Source: Phoronis australis (Eukaryota; Phoronida; Phoronidae). Taken from it: a stretch of DNA of 64,000 bases. Shown here in pieces: positions 24,801 to 36,800 of the stretch. The notes below the pieces were generated by a model that saw only the letters and a program-made list of their open reading frames with translations, searched no databases and was not told where the DNA came from. The translations under genes were made by a program, and so were the position numbers. The stretch lies in the NCBI GenBank assembly GCA_002633005.1, contig NMRA01000098.1:168384-232383 (forward strand). Reading direction: 5' to 3'. How positions within the stretch are numbered: the stretch's first letter is position 1; each line of letters opens with the position of its first letter.

Positions 24801-27800
24801 TGATAAAGGCCTGTTTGTCTAATTAGATTGCTCTTTACCGTCAGGCCTTTTTAAGCTGTTTGATCGTAGTATGATTTTACGAGACTTTAAATTTAAGCTA
24901 TGATGCAGAGATTTGGGGTGTCTCAATTGTCAATTTCATAGAAAGTGTGCATAACGATTTCTTCAAGTATACCATGAGACTAAACAAAAAAATGCCAAAT
25001 GTCATGGGTCGAGACAGGTGTAGTCGATACATGTTGTATACCTATGGGTGGGTTTGGAGAGTTATGGTTTTATGAACCGGTGACGTAGATTTGTTTCTTT
25101 CAGAATTTCTTCGGCGATTAATTGACTGTGACGTACAAAATTGGGACTCTGTATTAATAATTTGACTAAGTATCAATTCTATTGTACTATCAAAATGGAA
25201 CTACAGTGTGAAAAATACCTCACTGTACTTACTAGATCCTACTTAAGATAAATACTTGCTCGTTTTAGGTGCTCAATGCACAAGCCTTATATTGAAACGT
25301 GGGTCTAATCGAGGATGAGAGAATTTGTGGAATATGCAATTCTCGTAAAATTGAAAACGAGATTCATTTTATGTGTCACTGCCCTGTCCTTGGTGATGTG
25401 CACAGAAATTTGCTGACGAATATGACAGTTGATGGCAGTGTAGTTAGATTATTTCAAAGCCATGATCTTTTTGAACTAAAAGCTTGGGGCTACGTACTAT
25501 ATTAATTTTCTGAAGCGACAGTGGTTAGAGATAAAATTTTATCAATTATAAAGCTGTAAATGTAAACTGTATTATGATGCCAAGGCCTACATACTATAAA
25601 TATTTCTGATTCAAAAATGAAAAAATTCAAATTTAGGAAATTTAAAGAAACTTTACCCTACCTCGTTGGAATTCTAAGTGAGGTGCAACAAAAGTTCCCT
25701 TCAGCGCTTCATGCTCCTATCTGAAGTAAACCATCTGCTCGTACCTATTAAATCAATAAACACAAGAGCAACAAAATGATGTGAAACAGATATACTAGTA
25801 GGGATATGTTTGCATGCAGTCACTAATTTTATGCCTAAGGGTCTTTCATACTAACGTCGACGCGTCGATGGTTTGGGGAGTTGCGGTCAGTATGAACGCT
25901 TAACTCCGGTCCTGGATCGAAGTTAACAGCTCCTACCACTTAACATCACAGTTAACAGGTGAATGTAACAGTGCAGTATGAACGGTTAACTTCGGTCCAA
26001 TCGAAGTTATCGCCAGGTGCCACTGTTATCGTCAACAATTACAGGGTAGTGCTGTCACCAATAGCTGCTTATATTTTGGCCTAATAATAACCAATCAATT
26101 TAAAAATAAGTTTAATGTCAATTAACACATGTAAATGTTCCCAAATTGTCACATTGAAAAAATCTTAGCGTGCAGCGCTACCTTGCGATAACTTCGATGA
26201 CGACAGCGTCACCACCCGTTTACTTCGATGTTCATTAACTACCAAAGCCAGTGTGAACGGTCCAGTTAACTGTGCTGTTTACGTCGACGCTCCACTCACA
26301 CCGGAGTTAAGTCGATATGAAAGGGCCTATAAATATCTATCTGTTCATTTGAATGGGGTATTTAGTGCCACTTGAAATTTGATCTCAACATTTTCTTTTC
26401 TGAGCTTGGTAAGAAAAATAAGCTTGCTATAGTTGTGTAAGTTGAAACTCAAAGGTTATCTTTTGTAGATCAGTATTTAATGCAAAAATGAAAATATACA
26501 CTCAGGCAGTAGGGCTTATATTGACATTCTAATGTCAAAAATTTCAATTCTCTTCTAGATTGTCAATATGGTTAAATTTTGGAAGCGTAATTACACCTCT
26601 GGTAAAGGGTGCTTATAAGTGTATTGTTCTGTAAAAATTAATTTGTAAAACAAGTGAATAATATATTTTTATGGATTACTTCTTTCCATACTTTTTAGCT
26701 TATGTTGAAAGATGGTGCAAGCTGAAAGGAAACCTTCTGTTTTATTTCAAAACCAAGGATCGTGTAAGTAGAGGTATCATAGTACGTATAACGTAACATT
26801 TAACTAAGTGTAGCAGATGTTACTATCATTAAATGAGTTATATGTTAATACCAAATATTTTGTTATTAAATGTAGACAAGGCTTGGTACTTTAAAAATCA
26901 ATATATTGTTGTATTTGTGAACTTGACTGCAACTTCGAACTACTTTTAAATTGATTTTTATCTGTCTGATTCAGTGTTGGGAAATCATGAAAAATTCCAG
27001 ATTCGAGCTGCAAAAATCTCAGCTCACTCATCTGAATTTCACAGAACAAATGCAACCTGTAGCTGGTTGTATGAAGCTCTTCCTACTCAACAGTTTTATT
27101 ATGTTCCCACGTATTTATATGTGGACGCATTATGCCGTCATCTCTGTCCGTCCGTCCGTCCATCCATCCGTCCGGGCGGCATACGTCTGGCGTCCTCTGG
27201 TCTATCTCCAAAAGCAATTGACGTATGTTCATGAAATTTTTGCACATGTGTTCCTTTCATGGATGGGACGGCATGAGCAAACTTTCGAACGGATCTGACT
27301 ACCACGCTGGTTCCCTGTGTGCTTAGCCCAGGCAGCACGCAGGTATCACTCAGTGGCATGTGCTTTAGCATTGGTTGATGTAACCCCGGCAGTCATTGGA
27401 TAGCTTTACAACACCGTAAAAAAATGGCGGACTGTGAACGATTTTTAGCCTTGTCATGCAAGTGGCGTCGCATCAACTATTTTTTCTGCAGTGATGTTTA
27501 ATAGCCGCGTACTTGAAGCACATTCATGTACAATAAATACATATTTGTCCGATTTAACCGGTGTGTTATTCATACTATATGAATACAGGACACTATCGTA
27601 AAAAAAGTCATCGACAGTAGAAAGATGCATTCCAAAAAGGCGCTCTCGAAATTTCGAGGCTTTCCTGAACATAAATTGTAAGCACCGATTTGTCTGTACA
27701 ACAGACCACATTAATTTTACGCTTCAGTCCATCAGTCATGCCAGTTTGTTTGCGTAAAGCGCTGCCTATTGAGAATTCGACTAGCCAATCAGAAACGCCG

Positions 27801-30800
27801 GTGTAAAAAAATTTACCGTGGAAAATTAAGTGATACCTGCGTGCTGACGCGGCTACCGCCCCACCTAGTGGCATGCAGGGAACCAGCGAGATCTGACTAC
27901 GGGTGTGCCCCCTAGTGGCAATTTGAATTTTTTACATTAATCTAGTCCGTATCTTCAAAGGTCCTCAATATATATTCACAAAATTTAGTATATAGTCATC
28001 TATTAGTGAGACGACGCTATCCTCTCGTTTTCGGATGGATTTGACGTAGTTTGCGTCACCTAGTGTCCATTTTTACTCTTTTCGAGTCTGTTTTTTTTGT
28101 GTCCACCCCTCTATCAACCAAACTGTTTGTAGGATCTTTACTTAATTTAGTAAGTACATTTTAATGATGACAACTAACGACAACTTTCGAACAGATATGA
28201 TTACTGGTGTGTCACCTAGTGGCAATTTTATTTTTTTTTTACGTTTACCTCAGTCTATCTTCAAAGGTCCTCAACGTATTTTCATAAAATTTTGTGTACA
28301 GGCTTCTTTTAGTGAAGTGACTCTATCTTTCCCTTTTCAGAAGGATTCAACCATAGACATCTTAATACATAGACCGGGCGCGCGCCACTCTCTGATACAT
28401 GAAGGTCGCATTGTCAATATGACGTCATATTGGAGAGTGTTACACAGGACAAAAATGGCGGAAAACACTGGGAGCCCTACGGCATCAATCAGAAAATCCA
28501 GGGGCTCACAGTGTTATGCCTGCAGCCAAAGAGTTATTTTTTTTGGTCCTGCCCTTGAGTCATGGGTTTTTGGTTCGGCCATGGGGTTTAGAGGTGCTGC
28601 CACTGGGTTTTTATGTTCTGCCAACAAAGTTTAAGCGGAGCGACTATGCATTGTTTCCAAATCAGTCCTGGTGATTGAGGCCATATAAGATCAATTATAA
28701 AGATAGTTATTGACTAGCATATGCTGTTATACAATGATGATGCTGTTTTTTTAATGTAATTAAGTAAATACTTGGTATTAATGACAATCATATGCATTTT
28801 TACTCGTACTGAAAAATAATATCCTCTAACTTTCTTGCCAGCCATCCAAATCAGTACATCTTAAAGAATAATGTATTCTCTATTGAAATATATAATGCTT
28901 TAAAAATTCATTTCTAAATATGTATTCCAAAATCAGATGTTTTCTGTTGTATCAAAACAAATAAATCCCTGCAAAATCTGTACTTATGTAGAAGTTGATA
29001 TTGGAAATTTTGTAGATTTGCACTGCTTGCTTACGAGCTCTTTGTTTTGCGATTCAAAACTTGCGCAAAAAGTAAAATGCGTAGTAACCAAAATATCAAA
29101 CCTGTACGACTGAATTGCGCAACCGAGCTACTGTATAGCGAAAATACAGAATTTCCCACTCAAAACTGAGTGCAAAAATACCCAACCGAGCCAGTGTAGC
29201 ATTAAATAATGACCTCGTGAAAAATGACCCCAGTTAGTTTTTTCACAAGGTCTAAATTTAATGTGAAAACCTGTCTCGTCATTATTCAACGGTTCCCCCG
29301 CAACAGGTGGTTAGCATAAGCAGACACGTTACCCGTAATTGGCGATCTTTCAACAATGTTCGTTACGCGGATGTTTAGGTCTGGGGGTCACCTGAGTTGG
29401 TGCGCGGCAAGGGAAATTTTGTGTTTTCAATATATGCCGCAGTTAGGGAATGAAAGCACTGAACAGCGTGCAAACCATGAATATAGTGTGGGGGAGTTGG
29501 GCTGAAGTGAAAACAATCATTATTTTTCTAACAGTAACCCTTCATTCAGTTGCCCGAATTGGCAACTCTTGCCATTTTTGCACTGCTCGTGCCAGGATAT
29601 GATATCTAACTACTGAACTGCATGAAGACCAATCCAATGAAAATACTTGGCCACATGTTAAGAATCTTCCGATCGCAGCCAAGTTTTCTTACTATCAAAG
29701 TCAAATTTGATACCATGAGAAGGCCAAGCGTGCTTGAGAGAAGACTTTATTTTAAAATTTTCGCCTGAGGGATGTGTTGTGCGTATATCTGATTAAGGGC
29801 GGGGATGGATAGGAACGATACGAAATAATGTGTGGGAGAGGGGATGATCTCTTTGTGAGCACATAATTACACGGTATGGGGAAACTACAAAATGCCAACA
29901 AGTGTCTGGCGCTTGTTTGGGAGGATTTCAGATCCATGAGAGAGGAATACTGTACATGAGAGAAGAATATTAGTATGTTGGAAATCCTGAGAGATGCACA
30001 GGAAAGAACTGAGTCTGTGTTCTTTGCTTTTTTCATTACGACCTTGTACCGTTGAGTCTAATTTGTTAGGTTGTATAGCACAACAAGTTGGGCGGATGAC
30101 GATGCATGGGTGGTGCAGCACTGAAAAAAGTGGGGGGGGAGGCTATACCTTCGCCAGACCCCTATGGTGCACCGCACATGCGCTGTAGCCAATATCTTAG
30201 TACACTGACGATTCAGAAGTCCATTCTGGCAATTAGTGGAGGGAGGGTCAGCTTTTTTGGTCGATAATTGGTTTAATCTCCAATAAGATAGTACATGTAT
30301 ATCTTATAGCCTCATTGGGCTGTGGTGTTAAAAATGGGATAAGTTATAAAATGTTTGAACATGAACCAATGACATTTCGGAATTCCCCATCAAATACTCT
30401 GATCATGCTTATAGTTTTTGAATCCTCAAAATCGCCCAACTACAGTCGAAGATAAGAAAATCTAGCTATTCTGTCCGAACGTAGCAATGCACTGGGTTCG
30501 ACTGTGTTCACAGGTGATCGGTAATAAGTCTTGTAGATAATTGAACTGCATGTTTTTATACCAGACAAAAGGCTCTGCTCGGCAATTAACAAAAGAGCTA
30601 GATGTTATCACACGCCCGCAACCGTTGTCCGTCTAGTGAAGTCACTGAATGGGATAACGCCCTAATTAACTTTAAAAACTTCAGTGCCATTCATTTACAT
30701 GACCCCAATGAGGTCAGTTTTCACAGTAATTCACATTAAGTTTAGACCCCCTTAAAAACGACCCAGGTCATATTTTAATTTTAGAAAGTTACCTGGGGTC

Positions 30801-33800
30801 ATTTTTCAGACTGAGAAGTCTACTATTGGGGCACCACGAAAGTACATCCCAAGTGAGCAGCACGTCTCCTGGATATAATGTATTTGCATCGAGCGACACA
30901 AATTAAATGACAATTTGAACGATCTTACTGGTTTCTCTTGAAAAAACGAAAAAATAAAATGCTTGCAGTGGATTGACAAGTGTGCAGCTGCTCAGGCCAC
31001 TCGAGAATCTCACTCACGATCTTCCATTAGTTTGACTGATTGACTCTTAAAAACGCATGTAAGTGTTACGTCACATGTTTTTATGTTTCTGGAAAAAAAT
31101 CACACTCTTGGGCCTCTTTATTTGTTAGATATTGCGCTTTGAAAAGGGCAGTTTGCCCCGTTTGTTGACACGGCAATTAGCCTAGTAACACTTTCCAATA
31201 TGGCGTCAAGTTGTCAGCGGCAGGAGCGCGTGCGCCCAGTCTATGTGATATCTATGGATTCAACCTAGTTTGCGCCACCTAGTGGCCATATTTACTGTTT
31301 TTGAGTCTGTTTTTTGGCGTCCAGTCCTCTATCAACCAAACCGCTTTCATGATAATTGTGAAAATTGGCATGTATGTTTTTACTATGAAGTGGACAGGTG
31401 AGGATGATTTCTGATAACTTCGACTACTGTGGCGCCTCCTAGTGGCAGTTTCGTTTTTTGTGCCCATGGCTGTATCTTCTAAACCGTTTGCAGGATCTTT
31501 ACTAAATTTAAGAAGTGTGTTATATGATGTTGACAACAGACGACGACGATTTTCGGATGGATCTGACTACTGGTGTGCCCCTGGTGGCAATTTTAGTTTT
31601 ACATTTCAAAAGTCCTCAACGGATTTTCATAAAATTTTGAATACGGGCATCTATTGATGAGATGACGCTATCCTCCCATTTTCAGATAGAATCAAGATAT
31701 TCTGGGCCACCTAGTTGCCATTTTTTCTGTTTTCAAGTCTGTTTTTGGCGTCTACCCTTCAATCAACCAAATCAATAAGTATGGTTTAAAAATTGGCGTA
31801 TATGTTCTCAGTGTGAAGAGGATGGTTGACAATGACAACTTTGACTGCTGTGGCGCCTCTTAGTGGTGGTTTTGTTTTGTTTTGTTTTGCTTCCATAGCT
31901 GTATCTCCTAAACCCACTGCAGGATTTGTATTAAATTCAATTAGTTGTGTATTTATATGAAGCTAATCACAGACAATGACGACTTTCAGGCGTATCCAAT
32001 TGTTAGCGTGCCCTCTAGTGGCAGTTTCATTTTAATCTGTTTTCCTTTGTTTCTCTGAAGTTCCGTGACGGATTTCTATGAAATTGGAGTATAGCTTTCT
32101 ATTAAAGAAACAATGACATGATTCCGTTTTTGGATGGATTGTACCTTTTTGCGCCTTGTAGTGGCCATTTTTATGACACAAATAATCAACCTAAAAAGCA
32201 CACCACTTGCGATGCATTCGTGGACGCATTTCAACGCTCCACGTTGCTCTTGTTTAACTAACGTGGTTTTGTTGACTATTTATTTCAGCAGTCAGAACCC
32301 ATGGGTTTGATTGTCTTGGAAAGGTGTACAGTGGAATTGGATATGAGAGAAGAAATGCCATATTCATTTGAGTTAGGTATGCCAAACACCTTGCTGCTGT
32401 TTTGCAATGAATCCATTTTTTCATGAGAGAGAGAGAGAGAGAGAAAACGCTTTTATTTACATTACATTGTAATAATACATTGATTAAAATTTGATTTCAA
32501 TTAGGAGGCCTTCTAAAGGTTATTGACCGCTAATAAGAAGGTCCCCTGTACAAAATAAACAAGTGGAAATGCAAAAATCAGTAGGAATACCATGATTGAT
32601 GGACACAGTTGTTGTAATAGTTAGGGTATATTTGAAATCCTGTTGGGCATATAACCAACTCGAGTCATGTGTTAAAATTTATTTGAAAATTATTAATAAG
32701 TGGTTGGTATTTATTAATCAAAGTGTGGGTGTTACCTGGATGACTTAATTGCAAATTACGTATTAGCTCAAGAATTTCTCTTCAGAGTTTTTATAATGTG
32801 ACGAGAGGAGGATAAATTTAACTCGAAATTTTCGAAAGTTTATGATTGTCACATGTAGCAAAGAAGGCACCTGAGACATTGATTTTAAGATTAACAGAAA
32901 TGCTTTTGTTCTAACTGAGTTCTCATGGGCCAAAGTTTGGACTAGGCAGGACATTTTTACTGAGGTTATCCTAATACTAGAAGTACTCATACAGTGTTTG
33001 ATGGTGACGACCGTATTCAGTACATGTCTGCCAGCTCGGAACATGAGCGCGACCTCTGGATCGAGGCTCTACACATCGCCAGCTTTGAGTGCATGCAGAT
33101 GCAGTTACAGAATCTGAGGGAGCAGATCAATGCGCGGACGGGCCGTGACCCTCTTACCAACCCCGAGCCTACTTGTGTAGAGGATGATTCGGGTAGGTAG
33201 TCTCAGTGTACCTTGAATTGATACTGTTCTCACGGTGGTCACTTCTTGTTTTTGTTGAGTAAATGATATTGTTTAACGGTCTTGCGGCATACATTTAAGG
33301 TGATGTAGGACCTTATCGAGAAATCTGTGCATTTGGACAAATGTCTGCATAACACTAATTATAAATGTTAACTTGGTAAAAGTACTGAAAGTAAAAAAAA
33401 ACCTAATAAAATNCTTACCTTATATGGCACAATTAGTTAGAATGGTTTATTAGATAAGTCTTGCCAAACAGTTCTATGAAATATGACTCATATGCATGTG
33501 GTCTTGTGTATTGCAAAAACATGTTGTTGTACAGTAGTTAGTCAGTCCGCAATAAAGTAGTGTTCAAGTAATGACGTCTTCTTCACTCCTCCACAAGCCA
33601 TTACAGACTATAACATCCCAAACACAAAAAAAACAGCAGAGTTAAGTTTTTCAAACTTTTATTACAACCAATTTTAAAACTGCTCTCTGAGTCAGAACTT
33701 GACAGCTACATATAGTACGAGACTGTAACCATAAATTTGATGTCTGACCTCTGCAACACGTGAAGCTTGCACGCGCGCACTTAAGCAGGGTCACATCTTG

Positions 33801-36800
33801 AAACAGTTTTGATTCTAGTGGAGGCTGCGTGGTCACTGGTCGTCTGCGCACCGCAGGACAGCACGGGGCTATTACTCAGCAATTTTGTAAATTTAATAGT
33901 GAATGACTAATCTGAGGGCAAGAGAACCTTTGTTGGGATCATCCGCTGTTATAATGTTTTCACAGTCATTTGGCGACGTGACGATAAAGCTCTTTGAAAA
34001 GGGCTATCGTTCCAAGTATGATTGTCGTGTCGGGATTTAGATCGCCAGGTAAGATTAACCGCCCAGGGCAGTTGTTTGTTGTAATAAGCGCCCATGTTCG
34101 GTTAACCGCCCATCCCCTACTTTAGGTGGATTTTCGATTTAACCGCCCACTGCTCGGTTAACCGCCCTCCCCCGATTTTTTGGATTCGCCAATTTAACCG
34201 CCCAGGGCGTTAACCCGAATGATTACGGTAAGAGATCCAGGTGAGCTCATAAGTGTCCATCTGCGTGGCCATCAGTATGTTAACCAGTTAAGTTCATAGC
34301 TGTCCATCTATTGTGGCCCTCAGTGTGATAGCCAGTTGAGTTCATAGCTGTCCATCTACAGTGGCCCTTAGTGTGCTAGCCAGTTGAGTTCATAGCTGTC
34401 CATCTACAGTGGCCCTTAGTATGCTAACAGGGTGAGCTCATAACTGTTCACTGTGGCCCTTAATATGCTAACCGGGTGAGCTCGTAACTGTTCACTGTGG
34501 CTCTTAGTATGCTGCTGCAACTAGGTGATCATGTTCATTTGGGAGATTTGGGAGTTGCACTTTGATGAGCACACTCTACAAAAATCTGGATTGAGAATTT
34601 TCACTAAGTTCAACTTTCACTGGAATCATTCCTCTGTAGATGACCAAGAAAATGACGAGCCATCCCTTGAGATGTGTTTTCGCTGTGACGGACTGCCTCC
34701 CAATGCTGATGACAGTGAGCCAGACACATTTGTTGCAGTTTATGTGGCTACACCCCCATCCCATAAATGGGTTCACCTGACTAAAACTGAAGTCATTGAT
34801 GTGAGTAATGAATTAGTGGAGGTAGACTTACATGGAAGTATTCATTAACAAAAGAGAGGTGTGTTGAATCGGTTGTTTTTGAGTAGTCTTCATGTAAATG
34901 TACATGTGGTATCATCTTCATGTTTGTCATTAGTATGCTACTGTCACCATGGTAATTCTTCACTTATTTAGCATTAGAAGTAACTAACATTTAGTCCGAA
35001 TTCCAGACAATACCAGTTTTCAGAGCCTTGATATCAATCTTTCTTCTATTAATCGTCAGGTTCTGAATCAGTGTTTTGTGTGATTTTGCACTTATTCTAA
35101 CATGAGAAATTCGTTTCAGAAGCCAAACATGTTTAAAAAATTTACCAGTTTTTGCCCTTGACATTGTGATTTATTCCGGCCAGTATTTTATTGTCGTAAA
35201 GACATCAGTGATGGGATAATTGCTCTGTACAACACATTAGGATCAACTTTGGACTGAGATATCAAGAGTAGTCTGCAACACCAGTTTTACCCGGTTGCTG
35301 TAGAGAAGCATTGACCAACTACAAGATACCGCTGAATGACTCAATATGTCGAATATGTGAAGTTTTATTTTAATTTGAATTCATTCCACAAATTTAAAGT
35401 AAAGATTACAAAGGTTATAGTTTATTTATAACTGACATGGTTTGTACCGTGCAGATGCCATAAAACAACATTAAATTTTGATGGTGTTTATAGCCTGGCT
35501 ATCAGCCTCTGAAAAATGGCATTTTGAAGTTAAATTATTTTTGTGGGCAATATGCAAAGAATTACTGTGTGTTTAGTGTTATGGTGTGCGTTCGCCCACA
35601 ATGTTTTTAGATGAACTGGTGATTGAGTCATGACTGAGTGCATTACACACTGTCAAGAGTAAGAATATATTAACCGTCTGCCAAGTATTTCATGGTAGAG
35701 GTACTTGCGGTAATTCTTCACTTATTTCACACAAAAGTAACGACAAAAATTGTCATTGTCTATTTTTCAAATGCTGATTATCTTGCTGTAAATAATTTGA
35801 GCATTGTCAAATATTGTTTTATGAGGTCTACACACTGAAAACCACTACTAATGGACTAAAATTTTCTTAATCGTACTTTTGTGGAAAAATTTGACGAAAT
35901 AAATTTTACTTGTCCGCCTTATTGTGTAGTGAAGTATTAATTACTTTGATCTAAACGTCAGACTAGATTGTTTGTGTGCAATCATTTTCTTTCACTCTGG
36001 ACCACCTTTATTGCCTTTTTAAACTTTCATGAATCTGTATTTCATTTTAGAAAAACTGTAACCCATCATTTTCGAAGACGGTCAGCTTCACAATGTTTGG
36101 TTCTTCATCAGTCAAGACAAAAGTGAAGTTGGTGGTGAACAATGTCCGAGAGCGATTGACTAATACTGTAAGTAGGAGTTAGTGCTTGATGGTATGAAAA
36201 TCGTCAGGCCACAATTTTTGACCTAGTCAAAATCACAGGTCACATTTTCAAAATCCATCTCGCATTCATAAATTCCAAGTCGCAAAAAGTTCACACCTTT
36301 TTTTAAACGTCGCCAAAATTGATCTTTAAGTCTTCGAGAAAATGTTTGGGTTATGCTCCTACGTGTGGCATTAAATACTCCCAAATTTCAGGTGGGAAAA
36401 TTGATTTGTTCTTACATTCATGTAATGCTGTATAACAGGGTTAACCATTCTTCTCCTCTACCATTGAATGCGCTGGTGGTTCAATACAAACCAAAGCTGT
36501 GGCCCCCGAGATTCCCATAAGGGTTTTGTAGATCTACAGGTCTGTGGTAGCTTACATGCTTTCAAGGTTTCAATTTCAGCGAATTTGTAATAACGCTAGT
36601 TGTCAGTGTAAAAGTTGAATCAGCGCACTCTAACTGACACATGCATTCTAGTAGCACAACATGCAGCGTGAAGTAGAAGAATCTAGGACTGACTTCCTGT
36701 ATGACTGTCATTAAAGTCTAAATGTGCAAGCTTGATAACTCTGAGTCCAAACTCCCTGCATTTGTTTGCAGTCCAAATTTTGCAATGCGAACAATTGAAA

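Larger units (their letters stand above)
27105..32180. repeat. CCTAGTGGC satellite-like region in intron 2, interrupted by insertions
   Basis: Diverged units share a G-C-C-x-CCTAGTGGC core followed by a T-rich stretch and a CTGTATCTCCTAAACC-like block. In the uninterrupted part the cores lie near 31273, 31432, 31573, 31705, 31853, 32010 and 32154, spaced about 130-160 bases. Two transposons split the array, at 27303-27889 and 28353-31257. Confidence 0.7.

Noticed and set aside
27138-27371. Tandem CCGTCCGTCCGTCCATCC taken as a possible CRISPR-like array
   Set aside because: Short simple repeat of four bases within a dispersed repeat; no spacers and a eukaryotic setting.
34525-34639. Extension of exon 5 upstream as the main INPP4 start
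   Set aside because: Kept only as an alternative: the acceptor at 34639 joins exon 4 in the right phase and the extension (ATG at 34531) shows no similarity to INPP4 N-termini.
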